64,000 nucleotides of DNA from Natrinema halophilum. Its GTDB lineage: Archaea > Halobacteriota > Halobacteria > Halobacteriales > Natrialbaceae. Made by a program: the position numbers and the translations under genes. The stretch covers positions 3,906,001 to 3,970,000 of the forward strand of contig NZ_CP058601.1 of assembly GCF_013402815.2 (NCBI RefSeq). Reading direction: 5' to 3'. The notes under the pieces are model-generated. The model ran no database searches and had not been told where the DNA came from. It was given only the letters and a program-made list of their open reading frames with translations. This document shows, piece by piece, positions 41,883 through 50,995 of this stretch (within the stretch, counting starts at the first letter, position 1; every line of letters starts with the position of its first letter).

Positions 41883-43544
41883 CTAGCGGTCCACCTCCCC
41901 GAGCACGATATCCAGACTGCCGAGCGACGCGATCAGATCCGGGACGTACTCTCCCGTGGACATCTCGGGTAGTGCCGAGAGGTTGTGGAAACACGGGCTT
42001 CGGATCTTGAAGCGACCCGGCTTGTCCGTTCCGTCGGATCGGATATAGATCCCGAGTTCACCTTTCGCGGCTTCGACGCTTCGGTAGATCTCCGTGTCTG
42101 CGTCCGGTTTCAGCGTCCGCGGCACGTTGCTCTGGACCGTCCGCTCGTCTTCGGGCCAGTCCTCGAGCAAGTCGAGACACTGCTCGATGATCTTCGCGGA
42201 TTCCTCGACTTCCTGCATGCGAACGAGGACGCGACTGTAGTTGTCACAGCCGTCTCCGGTGACGACGTCCCACTCGAGGTTCTCGTAGTAGCCGTACGGG
42301 TCGTCGCGGCGGAGGTCGTAGTCGATTCCGGAGCCGCGAGCGACGGGACCGGTGCAGCCGTACTGTTTGGCGGTCTCGGGTTCTAAGATGCCGGTTCCGT
42401 GTGTTCGGATTTGGAAGATTTCGTTGCTGGTCAACAGGTCGTGGTACTCGTCGACCTTCGCTGGAAGGCCGTCGAGGAAGTCACGGGTCTTTTCGATGAA
42501 TTCCTCACGGGGTTCTGGCAGGTCCCAGGCGACCCCGCCGAGCCGGAAGTAGTTGAACATGAGCCGCTGGCCGGTCAGATCCTCCAGAATGTCCTGTACC
42601 ACTTCGCGGTCGCGCATGCCATACTGGAAAATAGCGGTGAAGTCACCGTAGACGTCGAGCGCGAACGTGGCCAGCGCGAGCATATGGGATGCGATCCGGC
42701 AGAGTTCTGCACCCATCGTTCGGATGATCTGGGCGTAGTCGGGCACGTCGATGTCGGCCAGGTCCTCGGCCGCGCGTGCGTAGGCCCACTCGTTTAGCAG
42801 GCCGGCGGAGACGTAGTCCCAGCGGTCCGGATAGGGCATGATCTGGTGTCGATAGGTCCCCTGCTGGCACATCTGCTCCTCACAGCGGTGGAGATAGCCG
42901 ATGTCGGGGTCGACGTCGACTACCGTCTCGCCGTCGAGAACCGTCTCGATGTGGAGCACACCGTGAGTCGCCGGATGGTGTGGGCCGATGTTCAGGAACA
43001 TCGTGTCCGACTCGTCGTCGTGGTGATCCGGCTGGATCGGGTTCGCATGTTCCGTGAGGGTGACGAGCTGGGGCTTTTCTTGATCGTAGCCCCGTGAAAG
43101 CGGATGCCCCTGCCAGGTTTCGGGGAGCAAGATCCGGCGCGGGTCCGGGTGGCCCTCGTAGTCGATACCGACGAGGTCGAACGCTTCGCGCTCGTGCCAG
43201 TCCGCGGTTCGGAAGACCGGTTCGGCCGTCTCGCTGACCGGATCGTCGGTCGTCGTCGGGACGACGATCGAAACCTCCTGGGTCGGATCGGCGTACTTTC
43301 GGAGATGGTAGATCGACTCGTACCGGTCCGGGTACTCCTGGGCGGTGAGACAGGCGAGGTGATCGAACCCCGCTTCGTCTCGAAGATCCGAGAGAACGTC
43401 CTGGACGTCGTCCGGTCGGATGACGAACCCGGGCGCGTTCAGATGATCGTCGCGCGTGAGCGCGCGGTCACCGACGATCGCTTCGAGTTCGTCCTCCGTG
43501 ACGTCGACGGGCGGCCGCTGATTTTGCTCGAGCCCCGTGCTCAT
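41883..43544 (-). CDS. nuoCD: NADH-quinone oxidoreductase fused subunits C and D
   Basis: A 553-residue fusion. Residues about 1-160 are NuoC (30-kDa type, ending ADWHEREAFDLVGIDYEGHP). Residues about 175-553 are NuoD (49-kDa type, with GPHHPATHGVLHIETVLDGE and GYLHRCEEQMCQQGTYRHQI). The C-D fusion is widespread in haloarchaea. Its ATG overlaps the nuoB stop. Confidence 0.95.
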   Translation of the reverse strand: MSTGLEQNQRPPVDVTEDELEAIVGDRALTRDDHLNAPGFVIRPDDVQDVLSDLRDEAGFDHLACLTAQEYPDRYESIYHLRKYADPTQEVSIVVPTTTDDPVSETAEPVFRTADWHEREAFDLVGIDYEGHPDPRRILLPETWQGHPLSRGYDQEKPQLVTLTEHANPIQPDHHDDESDTMFLNIGPHHPATHGVLHIETVLDGETVVDVDPDIGYLHRCEEQMCQQGTYRHQIMPYPDRWDYVSAGLLNEWAYARAAEDLADIDVPDYAQIIRTMGAELCRIASHMLALATFALDVYGDFTAIFQYGMRDREVVQDILEDLTGQRLMFNYFRLGGVAWDLPEPREEFIEKTRDFLDGLPAKVDEYHDLLTSNEIFQIRTHGTGILEPETAKQYGCTGPVARGSGIDYDLRRDDPYGYYENLEWDVVTGDGCDNYSRVLVRMQEVEESAKIIEQCLDLLEDWPEDERTVQSNVPRTLKPDADTEIYRSVEAAKGELGIYIRSDGTDKPGRFKIRSPCFHNLSALPEMSTGEYVPDLIASLGSLDIVLGEVDR

Positions 43545-44248
43545 GGCGAATCAGCCCAGTTGTACCGCATGACGAGGTCGTCTTCGTCGATGTCGTCTGC
43601 GAGTTTCTGGACGAGTTCGTCTTTCGGCAGATCGCCGAACTTCTCGAGTTCGTACGGTTTGACGACGACGGGCGTCGACTCGCCGTTTCGGATCCGCTCT
43701 TGCAGTTTGGCGATCCCGTAGACGAGCGCTTCCGGTCGCGGCGGGCATCCGGGGACGTGGATGTCGATCGGAATGATCTCTTCGGCACCCTTGACGACGT
43801 TGTATCCCTCCTGGAAGGGACCGCCCGAAATGGTGCACGAACCCATGCCGACGACGAACTTGGGTTCGGGCATCTGATCGTAGACCCGCTTCATGCGGGG
43901 GCCGAACTTCGAAACGATCGTCCCCGGAACGATCATGACGTCGGCCTGGCGGGGCGAGGCACGGGGAACGCCGGCCCCGAAGCGGTCGAGGTCGTGTTTG
44001 ATCGCGTACGTGTGCATCATCTCGATGCTGCAGCATGCGATCCCGAACTGCAGCATGAACATCGAGTTGCCGCGGACCCAGTTCATGAACTTGTCGAACT
44101 TCGTGAGGATGAACGGGGTGGAGCCGAAGGCCTCTCGAAGCTTGGAGTTGAAGCGGTCGTCGGCACCCTCACCGATTCGCGAGTCTCGAGTGTCCGTCGA
44201 TGGTACGGTACTGCCGTGAATCGATTCGCGTGGTTGGTCGCTACTCAT
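43541..44248 (-). CDS. nuoB: NADH-quinone oxidoreductase subunit B
   Basis: A 235-residue subunit holding cluster N2. The ligands are the tandem cysteines in FGIACCSIEMMHT and the cysteines in GMGSCTISGG and HVPGCPPRPEAL. An N-terminal extension of about 40 polar residues precedes the conserved core. The start is 2 nt after the nuoA stop. Confidence 0.95.
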   Translation of the reverse strand: MSSDQPRESIHGSTVPSTDTRDSRIGEGADDRFNSKLREAFGSTPFILTKFDKFMNWVRGNSMFMLQFGIACCSIEMMHTYAIKHDLDRFGAGVPRASPRQADVMIVPGTIVSKFGPRMKRVYDQMPEPKFVVGMGSCTISGGPFQEGYNVVKGAEEIIPIDIHVPGCPPRPEALVYGIAKLQERIRNGESTPVVVKPYELEKFGDLPKDELVQKLADDIDEDDLVMRYNWADSP

Positions 44249-44250
44249 GA

Positions 44251-44649
44251 TCAGTCAGCCTCCAGTTGGCGGGACGTCCGTGCCCACTGTACCGCGCCGT
44301 TTCGCCACGCCCACGCAAGCCCGACGAGCAGGATGCCGACGAACAACAGCATCGGCCCGAGCGCGCGGACGAGCGGGATATCCGCAGCGAGCGCATCGCG
44401 ATAAACGACCGCCCACGGGAACAACAGGACGGTCTCGATATCGAAAACGACGAACAGAAGCGCAACCATGTAATACTGGATGTTAAACCGGATGCGCGTG
44501 CCGCCGGTCGGAATCTCGCCACTTTCGTAGGTGGCGCGTTTGCTCGTTTCGGGCACGGTGGGTCGCAGGAGATACGATACCGCCATCATACTGAGCGGTA
44601 TCAGCATCCCGACGAGCGCCAGCGCCCCGATGGCGATCCAATCATTCAT
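44251..44649 (-). CDS. nuoA: NADH-quinone oxidoreductase subunit A
   Basis: A 132-residue three-helix subunit with YESGEIPTGGTRIRFNIQYY and the acidic span LFVVFDIETVLLFPWAVVY. It is first in the nuo operon. ATG 44649 is preferred over in-frame upstream starts because homologous sequence begins there and a TATA-like box lies about 50 nt upstream. Confidence 0.93.
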   Translation of the reverse strand: MNDWIAIGALALVGMLIPLSMMAVSYLLRPTVPETSKRATYESGEIPTGGTRIRFNIQYYMVALLFVVFDIETVLLFPWAVVYRDALAADIPLVRALGPMLLFVGILLVGLAWAWRNGAVQWARTSRQLEAD

Positions 44650-44966
44650 CTCGGTAACGTTCGAGGCTTCAAACCGCACACACATAAGGGTTGATTCTTT
44701 ATTTTTCGGCAAATCACGGGCCGTGCGGCGACTTCAGCCGTCACCAACTCCGATGAATAATCACCTAAGACTATCTGTAGTTGTGCGGCGGGTGAACGAA
44801 CCGGTAATCCGGTATTACTAGCGTTTGCGGCCGACGGAACGCCGTAGAGCACAGGTGATTGCTATCGACAAATATCCCACATCAGTCAGAGTAAACAGGC
44901 CGTAGCTATACAAACGGCTATCTCACCACTGTCCGTCGTCGAGGCCGGTATGAGAACGTCGAAGTA
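44650..44966. other. Gap between nuoA and purE
   Basis: About 317 nt carrying the nuo promoter at its left end. No gene or RNA is recognisable in the rest. Confidence 0.45.
44697..44706 (-). promoter_or_regulatory. TATA-like box of the nuo operon
   Basis: On the minus strand aaaaataaag lies about 50 nt before the nuoA ATG, predicting a 5' leader of about 25 nt. It is the only clear AT-rich element in the upstream gap close enough to serve. Confidence 0.45.
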
Positions 44967-45602
44967 TCAGCCCCGGTCCTGAAACAGCGGCGTACCGCCG
45001 TCGTGGAGTTCCTGAGAAACGGTTCCGACGGATTCCCGAAGTTCTTCGTGATACTCGACCAGTCTGTCGCGAATCGCGTCGTGCTGACGGGCGAGAATTT
45101 GGGCAGCCGATAGTGCCGCGTTAAACGACTTGCCGGCATCGACGGCGACGAGGGGCGCGCCCGTCGGCATTCCGATGACGCTGTCGACGGATTTTTCCTG
45201 GACGGGGACGCCGATGACCGGAAGCGGATACGCGATCGATGCGGTCATATTCGGGAGGTCCGCCGACTTTCCTCCGGCACCGGCGATGATGACTTCGAGA
45301 CCGCGTTCCTCTGCCGTGTCGGCATAAGCCGTCATTAAGTCGGGCGTTCGGTGAGCGGAGGTCACGTACGTCTCGAACGTGAACCGTTCGTCGGGCGAAT
45401 CCCGGTAGTTCGTTTGCTCGGCGAAGTCGAGTTCATGCACGAAGGCGTCGTAGGCGCCCCGGCGCTCTCCGCCGGTCATCATCGTCTCGAGGTCGGAGTC
45501 GCTCCCCATCACGATTCCGACGTCAGGGGTTTCTTCGTCCGGGTGGTCCAGAGCCGCTTCCTCGTGCAGGCGGTCGATCAGATCCGCAACGCTGTCGGAC
45601 AT
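44967..45602 (-). CDS. purE: 5-(carboxyamino)imidazole ribonucleotide mutase
   Basis: A 211-residue class I PurE, which moves the carboxyl group of N5-CAIR to give CAIR in purine synthesis. Family landmarks are VGIVMGSDSDLETM, the active-site VTSAHRTPDLM, AGAGGKSADLPNM and PVIGVPVQ. An insertion of about 18 residues lies between MGSDSD and SAHRTP compared with bacterial PurE. It is 25 nt downstream of purK, with which it forms an operon. Confidence 0.94.
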   Translation of the reverse strand: MSDSVADLIDRLHEEAALDHPDEETPDVGIVMGSDSDLETMMTGGERRGAYDAFVHELDFAEQTNYRDSPDERFTFETYVTSAHRTPDLMTAYADTAEERGLEVIIAGAGGKSADLPNMTASIAYPLPVIGVPVQEKSVDSVIGMPTGAPLVAVDAGKSFNAALSAAQILARQHDAIRDRLVEYHEELRESVGTVSQELHDGGTPLFQDRG

Positions 45603-45627
45603 GGCTGTATCTCGTCGGTCCGTCCCT

Positions 45628-46842
45628 TTAGTTCGTCCTGAACGTGACGCCCTCTTCGAGGTCGCGTGCAACCTCCAGCAGGTCGTCGACGGATGCGTCC
45701 TCGTCGCGACCCGAGAGTGTCACGTGCCCCATCTTCCGTAACGGACGGGCCTGGCGCTTGCCGTACCAGTGGAGGCTCGCGCCGACCGTCTCGAGAATTC
45801 GATCGACTCCGTTCAACCGCGCGGGTTGTTCTTCTCGTACGTCCCCGAGCAGATTCTTCGTGACGGTCGCCGACCGGAGGTCGGTCGACCCCAGCGGCCA
45901 GCCGAGGACGGCGCGGACGTGCTGTTCGAACTGTGAACTCTGTGCGCCTTCGATCGTCCAATGTCCGGAGTTGTGCGGTCGCGGCGCGATCTCGTTGAGC
46001 AGAATCTCGCCGTCCCCTCGCGGGCGCTGTCCGCTCGCGTCGTCCGAGGCGCGTGGCGCCTCGCGCGTTTCGAACAGCTCGATCCCGTAGACGCCCCGGC
46101 CGTCCATGACCTCGAGTACGTCTCGCGCAACCCCGTGAGCGCGCTCGGTGACGACGTCGGACGAGCGGGCGGGGACGATCGTTTCCCGAAGGATCTCCGC
46201 TTCGTGTACGTTCTCGCCGAGGGGAAACGTCGCGATCTCGTCGTCGCCCTTGACCGCGATAACGGACACTTCACGCTCGAAGTCGACGAACGACTCGACC
46301 ATCGCAGGGCCAGCGACGGACTCGAGAGCGTCCTCGGCGTCGGCTTTCGATTCGACCGGAACGTTACCGCGTCCGTCGTACCCCCCGGTCCGCGCCTTGA
46401 GCATCACCGGCGCGCCGTAGTCGTCGATCGCGTCGCGAACGTCCGCAGCGTCCTCGACCTCTCGAAACGGCGGGACCGGAACGCCGGCGTCGCGCAACTG
46501 CCGCTTCTGTACGAGTTTGTCGTGGATCGTCTCCAACGTCTCAGGCTTCGGGTGAACGGGAGTGCCGGTCTCCTCACTAATCCGCTCTAACACGTTCTGA
46601 TCTGCGAGTTCGATTTCGAACGTGAGGCCATCGGCGCGTTCAGCGAGGTCACGGATCCCCGCCTCGTCGTCGAACTCGGCGACGATCTGGTCGCGAGCCA
46701 CCAGCGCGGCGGGACAGTCCGGCGTCGGGTCGAGGACGATCACCTCGACGCCGAGCGGCGCGGCCGCCTCGGCGAGCATCCGTCCGAGTTGTCCTCCCCC
46801 GACTACGCCGATCGTCGGTCCCGGCGTCCGTAGCGTCGTCAT
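45628..46842 (-). CDS. purK: 5-(carboxyamino)imidazole ribonucleotide synthase
   Basis: A 404-residue ATP-grasp enzyme that carboxylates AIR with bicarbonate, supplying PurE. It has GVVGGGQLGRMLAEAAAPLG at the N-terminus, the ATP-grasp core with VMLKARTGGYDGRGN, and NEIAPRPHNSGHWTIEGAQS near the C-terminus. Length is slightly above average owing to a polar insert around EAPRASDDASGQRP. Confidence 0.94.
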   Translation of the reverse strand: MTTLRTPGPTIGVVGGGQLGRMLAEAAAPLGVEVIVLDPTPDCPAALVARDQIVAEFDDEAGIRDLAERADGLTFEIELADQNVLERISEETGTPVHPKPETLETIHDKLVQKRQLRDAGVPVPPFREVEDAADVRDAIDDYGAPVMLKARTGGYDGRGNVPVESKADAEDALESVAGPAMVESFVDFEREVSVIAVKGDDEIATFPLGENVHEAEILRETIVPARSSDVVTERAHGVARDVLEVMDGRGVYGIELFETREAPRASDDASGQRPRGDGEILLNEIAPRPHNSGHWTIEGAQSSQFEQHVRAVLGWPLGSTDLRSATVTKNLLGDVREEQPARLNGVDRILETVGASLHWYGKRQARPLRKMGHVTLSGRDEDASVDDLLEVARDLEEGVTFRTN

Positions 46843-47096
46843 TGCGCCCTGGTTGACGGCGACCGCGCTTAAGAATTCTCAAACTGGCCGCCCGAACGGT
46901 GTCGAACTGTCCGTACGGAGGCATCGTCGAACCACTCGTTCGAACGATACTCGCCGTCAGCCTCCACCAGTGCGCTCCGCCTCCCTTCCGGCCGCCTTCG
47001 ATCGGCGATATTCTAGTATAAAAAACGTCGGGGAAAGCACCTCGCCCGGAAACTGAGTAGTATTACATTTCCGGACTGGCCCACATAGAGACAGGT

Positions 47097-47924
47097 ATGA
47101 AAAGAGGTATTTCGAGACGCCAAATCCTCGCCGGTGGAGGGATCGGGGCGCTCGCGTCGCTTGCGGGCTGTCTCGCGACCGGCAGAGGGGAAACGGAGAC
47201 TGTGACGAAAACGTACCGGATCGACGACCTCGAGACGCTCTCGCTCGCTGCGCAAAACGGTTCGGTTACCGTCGAGGGAAATCAGGGGGATGCGATAGAG
47301 ATCCGTGGCCACAAGGCCGCGCCGACCGAAAGCTCCCTCGAGTCGCTGACGATCGAAACCAGCCGGAACGATGGCCATCTCACGGTCGAAACGCAGCGGG
47401 ACGACACTCCGTTCCTGTTCGGCCCCGATCCAATACTGGATCTCGAGGTAACTGTTCCGGAGGGGGTCCGACTCGCCCGCGCGAAGACCGTAAACGGCGA
47501 CGTCGAGGTACGGAACGTGGTCGGTGAATTGATGGCCGAGACGACGAACGGACAGATCGACGTCGAGGGCGTCGACGGGACCCTCGTCAGCGAGAGTACC
47601 AACGGCTCGATTCGCGCCGCGGACGTTCGGAGTGATGTAAGCGTGAATACGACCAACGGGAGTATCGACGTCACCCTCGCGGCCGACGGCGGTGACCTGA
47701 CTGCCGAAAGTACCAACGGCGAAATTACGGTCACCGCACCGGCGTCGCTCGATGCCGCTATCAATGCCGCGGCGACGAACGGTGAGATTTCGATCGAGGG
47801 ATTCGACGAGTCTGACGTGTCAGGACGCGGCTCGGTCTCGGTGACGCTGGACGAGGGCACTCGGCGCGTTCGGCTCGATACGACGAACGGCGATATCTCC
47901 GTGCGAAGCGAAACTGTGGCGTAA
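47097..47924 (+). CDS. DUF4097 beta-repeat Tat lipoprotein
   Basis: A 275-residue exported lipoprotein: Tat motif SRRQILAGGG and lipobox SLAGC near residue 25. The mature part is a regular series of short beta strands spaced about 18-22 residues apart, each marked by TNG followed by I-x-V (TTNGQIDVEG, STNGSIRAAD, TTNGSIDVTL, STNGEITVTA, ATNGEISIEG, TTNGDISVRS). This is the DUF4097 adhesin-like beta-solenoid pattern. It probably sits on the outer membrane face; the ligand is unknown. Confidence 0.82.
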   Translation: MKRGISRRQILAGGGIGALASLAGCLATGRGETETVTKTYRIDDLETLSLAAQNGSVTVEGNQGDAIEIRGHKAAPTESSLESLTIETSRNDGHLTVETQRDDTPFLFGPDPILDLEVTVPEGVRLARAKTVNGDVEVRNVVGELMAETTNGQIDVEGVDGTLVSESTNGSIRAADVRSDVSVNTTNGSIDVTLAADGGDLTAESTNGEITVTAPASLDAAINAAATNGEISIEGFDESDVSGRGSVSVTLDEGTRRVRLDTTNGDISVRSETVA

Positions 47925-48050
47925 CGCTGCTTCGTCGGCGTTACTGAGAGAGACCGGTGGATCGAACGAGCATTCGATACGTCGCGATCCGCCGACGCGC
48001 GGTCGCCGGAGAACGGTACCTCTTTTACCCGCCCTCTCCACCGCTCGCCT

Positions 48051-48488
48051 ATGACCACGCTCGGACTGGTGGTCGCGGACTTCAACCGGCCGATCACCGA
48101 GCAAATGGAGCAGGACGCACTCGAGGCGGTCACCGCCGCGGGCGCAGAGGTGTACGAGACGGTCCACGTCCCCGGGGTGTACGACGCGCCGCTGGCAGCC
48201 GACCGACTTGCTCGCCTCGATGACGTCGACGCGGTGGCCGTCGTCGGAACCGTCATCACGGGTGATACGGATCACGACCAGGTGATCACCGACGCCACCG
48301 CACAGCGGCTCTCCGACGTGAGTCTCGAGCGCGACACTCCCGTGACCCTCGGCGTAACTGGCCCCGGAATGTCCGCAGCCGAAGCACGCGAACGCGTCGA
48401 GAACGCGGCGAACGCCGTCGACGGCGCACTCAAACTCGTCTCCGAACTCCCAGCACCCAGTCTCGCTACCGATTCCGATCCACAATGA
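48051..48488 (+). CDS. ribH: 6,7-dimethyl-8-ribityllumazine synthase
   Basis: A 145-residue enzyme of riboflavin synthesis, joining the butanone phosphate and the ribityl pyrimidine. It shows GLVVADFNRPITEQM, VPGVYDAPLAADRL, VVGTVITGDTDHDQVI with the active-site His, and TLGVTGPGMSAAEA. The ATGA overlap with the aminotransferase gene points to co-translation. Confidence 0.92.
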   Translation: MTTLGLVVADFNRPITEQMEQDALEAVTAAGAEVYETVHVPGVYDAPLAADRLARLDDVDAVAVVGTVITGDTDHDQVITDATAQRLSDVSLERDTPVTLGVTGPGMSAAEARERVENAANAVDGALKLVSELPAPSLATDSDPQ

Positions 48489-49630
48489 CGATGGAATTCA
48501 CCGACCGCGTTAGCCGAGTCGAACCGTCCGCCACGCTTGCCATCTCCGCACTCGCAACCGAACTCGAGGCCGAGGGCGCAGATGTCGTCGACCTGAGCGT
48601 CGGCGAACCCGACTTCCCCACGCCCGACAACATCGTTCAGGCGGGCAAGGACGCGATGGATGCCGGCCACACCGGCTACACGACGTCGGCCGGCATCCTC
48701 GAATTGCGCGAGGCGATCGCCGACAAACTGGCCGACGACGGCCTCGATCACGGCCCCGAAAACGTCATCGTCACGCCCGGCGCGAAGCAGGCGCTTTACG
48801 AGATCGTTCAGGCGCTCGTCGAAGACGGCGACGAGGTCGTCCTGCTCGATCCCGCGTGGGTCTCCTACGAGGCGATGGTCAAGATGGCCGGCGGCGACCT
48901 CTCACGGGTCGACCTCTCACCCCACGACTTCCAGCTCGAGCCCGCGCTCGACGACCTCGAAGCGGCGGTCTCGGACGACACCGAACTGCTGATCGTCAAC
49001 TCGCCGTCGAACCCCACCGGCGCGGTTTACTCCGATGCGGCCCTCGAAGGCGTCCGCGACCTCGCCGTCGAACACGACATCACCGTAATTTCAGACGAGA
49101 TCTACAAGGAGATCACCTACGGCGTCGAACCGACGAGTCTCGGCACCCTCGAGGGGATGGCCGACCGCACCGTGACCGTCAACGGCTTCTCGAAAGCCTA
49201 CTCGATGACCGGCTGGCGACTCGGTTACTTCGCCGGCCCCGAAGCGCTTGTCGACCAGGCCGGCAAACTTCACAGTCACTCCGTCTCGTCGGCCGTCAAT
49301 TTCGTCCAGCACGCCGGCCTCGAGGCGCTCGAAACCGAAACGGCAGTCACGGAGATGGTCGACGCGTTCGAAGAGCGCCGCGACCTGGTCGTCGACTTGC
49401 TTGACGACCACGGCGTCGACGTCGCCGTGCCCGAGGGCGCGTTCTACATGATGCTACCCGTCGACGACGACGATCAGGCCTGGTGTGAGGGCGCGATCGA
49501 AGACGCCCACGTCGCGACGGTTCCCGGCAGCGCGTTCGGAACGCCCGGATACGCGCGGATCTCGTACGCTGCCAGTGAGGAGCGACTCGAAGAAGGGATC
49601 GAGCGGCTCGCTGAGGAAGGGTATCTGTAA
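48485..49630 (+). CDS. Class I/II pyridoxal-phosphate aminotransferase
   Basis: A 381-residue fold-type I aminotransferase of the aspartate/aromatic group. Motifs: LSVGEPDFPTPDNI, VNSPSNPTGAVYSD, the PLP lysine in VNGFSKAYSMTGWRLGYFAG, and GYARISYA near the end. Amino-donor preference cannot be determined. It overlaps ribH by 4 nt and is followed by a hairpin with a T tract. Confidence 0.92.
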   Translation: MTMEFTDRVSRVEPSATLAISALATELEAEGADVVDLSVGEPDFPTPDNIVQAGKDAMDAGHTGYTTSAGILELREAIADKLADDGLDHGPENVIVTPGAKQALYEIVQALVEDGDEVVLLDPAWVSYEAMVKMAGGDLSRVDLSPHDFQLEPALDDLEAAVSDDTELLIVNSPSNPTGAVYSDAALEGVRDLAVEHDITVISDEIYKEITYGVEPTSLGTLEGMADRTVTVNGFSKAYSMTGWRLGYFAGPEALVDQAGKLHSHSVSSAVNFVQHAGLEALETETAVTEMVDAFEERRDLVVDLLDDHGVDVAVPEGAFYMMLPVDDDDQAWCEGAIEDAHVATVPGSAFGTPGYARISYAASEERLEEGIERLAEEGYL

Positions 49631-49680
49631 TCTGTTTTTCACGGTTTCCGACTTCGAGACAGTCGCTAGCGGTTAGCCAG

Positions 49681-49697
49681 CTCCCAATCGGGAGTTT
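49681..49697 (+). terminator. Hairpin plus T tract after the aminotransferase gene
   Basis: CTCCC and GGGAG form a 5-bp stem around a 4-nt loop at 49681-49694, followed directly by TTT. It is about 50 nt after the stop codon. Confidence 0.45.
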
Positions 49698-49746
49698 CTC
49701 TGGGTGGCCGTTCGTGAATCGCTGACATGGTTCTGGTCGGCCTCGA

Positions 49747-49756
49747 GTTTATATAG
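49747..49756 (+). promoter_or_regulatory. TATA box of the HNH nuclease gene
   Basis: The sequence tttatata is centred about 26 nt before ATG 49778, fitting a leaderless transcript. Confidence 0.65.
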
Positions 49757-49777
49757 GAACGCGGGGCCAACCCGGTC

Positions 49778-50509
49778 ATGGATTGCCCAACGTGTGGCAA
49801 AGCACTGACTTGCCGGCGAGGCATGCGACAGCATCATACGAAAGTACACGACGACCCCCTTCCGAATCGGACGTGTAGCGGCTGTGAGGACGACTTTTAC
49901 GATCCAAAGGCTCGGCGCGAATACTGCGATGAGTGTAATCCGAATGGGAGCGAACACAACGGTAACTGGAAAGGTGGGAAGAAAACCACATCGTGTGATC
50001 GCTGCGGATCACCATTCAAATACTATCCGTCCGACAAACCGGGTGTCTACTGCTCAAATTGTGTTGAGAACGCCGACGTGTTTCTTGGCACACCCTATTA
50101 CGAATATCACGATATTGAACGTGTGAAGAAAGTGTGTGAATGGTGTGGACGAATTTCGACTGTTCTCAAGTCTAAAGCGGAACGAGACCCGGTTCGATTT
50201 TGTAGTCGTAATTGCCTCAATCACTGGTTATCTGCTCAGTGGGAAGAATCCGAAAACGCCTACAATGGTCGTTGGAGAACAGTGAGAAGAAACGCATTGA
50301 AGCGAGATAATCACACATGCCAACACTGTGGCATCACTCGTGACGAAATTGGACACGAACCGGATGTCCACCACATCGTACCAGTACGAAAGTTCAATGA
50401 TCCGCAACTTGCTCATACTCTTGACAACGTCGTTTGTCTCTGCCGAAGTTGTCATCGATATGCCGAGATCAAATTGGTCGACGAACTCTCACCTTCGTCG
50501 TCTCGGTGA
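49778..50509 (+). CDS. HNH endonuclease with multiple zinc knuckles
   Basis: A 243-residue nuclease, very rich in Cys and His. Order: a C2H2 finger (C3-C6-H20-H24), three four-cysteine knuckles (C33/36/50/53, C73/76/92/95, C120/123/142/146), then the HNH domain with C181/C184, VHHIVPV (198-204), the LDN asparagine (217) and CxxCH (222-226). Codons are more AT-rich than in the neighbours. It ends about 50 nt before tRNA-Gln. Such proteins are often carried by mobile elements or viruses; no transposase or integrase accompanies it. Confidence 0.85.
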   Translation: MDCPTCGKALTCRRGMRQHHTKVHDDPLPNRTCSGCEDDFYDPKARREYCDECNPNGSEHNGNWKGGKKTTSCDRCGSPFKYYPSDKPGVYCSNCVENADVFLGTPYYEYHDIERVKKVCEWCGRISTVLKSKAERDPVRFCSRNCLNHWLSAQWEESENAYNGRWRTVRRNALKRDNHTCQHCGITRDEIGHEPDVHHIVPVRKFNDPQLAHTLDNVVCLCRSCHRYAEIKLVDELSPSSSR

Positions 50510-50557
50510 AAATAATAAGCCATAAGCCATTCTGCGGATAACGTGGTACTGCGACCA

Positions 50558-50630
50558 AGTCCCGTGGTGTAGTGGCCAATCATCTGAGCCTTTGGAGCTC
50601 AGGACGGCAGTTCGAATCTGCCCGGGACTA
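50558..50630 (+). tRNA. tRNA-Gln (TTG)
   Basis: A 73-nt cloverleaf. AGTCCCG pairs with CGGGACT, the anticodon arm is TGAGC-CTTTGGA-GCTCA with anticodon TTG, and the T arm is GGCAGTTCGAATCTGCC. The discriminator is A and CCA is not encoded. Decodes CAA. Confidence 0.95.
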
Positions 50631-50637
50631 TAAGTAA

Positions 50638-50653
50638 TATTTTTCACATTTTT
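50638..50653 (+). terminator. T-rich terminator after tRNA-Gln
   Basis: Two runs of five T begin about 10 and 19 nt after the tRNA end, the usual archaeal intrinsic terminator pattern. Confidence 0.5.
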
Positions 50654-50820
50654 CACTCGCCGCCACGTACGGCAAATCGGTTCAGTTGCAAGCTACCGAC
50701 CACTTCCGGTCGAATGGACGGTGTTCGAGTCGATCTCCGACTCGAGTGAGGCGACATTTCTCCGGGCCCTGGCAGAGACGCGGACGGAGGGAAATAGTTC
50801 TCGACGGATTCGATTCGTAC

Positions 50821-50830
50821 TCTTTTTAGT
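50821..50830 (+). promoter_or_regulatory. Basal promoter of the small lipoprotein/beta-helix unit
   Basis: The element tttttag is centred 27 nt before ATG 50853. This points to a leaderless transcript beginning with the small lipoprotein gene. Confidence 0.5.
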
Positions 50831-50852
50831 GGCAACAACAACCACTGTCGGT

Positions 50853-50993
50853 ATGGATAGTTCAGGGCTACGGCGACGGGATGTCCTCGTTGCGGTCTCG
50901 GGGAGTAGCAGTATACTCGCGGGATGTTCGGACGGTACGTCCTCGCAATCCAGTTACGGAACCGCGTACGGTCAGCGATACGGAACTGAGTAG
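50853..50993 (+). CDS. Short Tat lipoprotein (signal peptide plus tail)
   Basis: A 46-residue product consisting of a Tat signal (LRRRDVLVAV), a lipobox ending ILAGC, and only about 23 further residues rich in Ser, Tyr and Gly. It stops 2 nt before the ATG of a beta-helix protein that itself lacks a signal peptide, in a different frame. It may be a real tiny lipoprotein or the detached export signal of that neighbour. Starts further upstream lack promoter support. Confidence 0.55.
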   Translation: MDSSGLRRRDVLVAVSGSSSILAGCSDGTSSQSSYGTAYGQRYGTE

Positions 50994-50995
50994 GC

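Noticed and set aside
34185-44251. Loss of nuoEFG as an unusual deletion
   Set aside because: Haloarchaeal complex I normally lacks NuoEFG; the 11-gene operon here is complete for the group.
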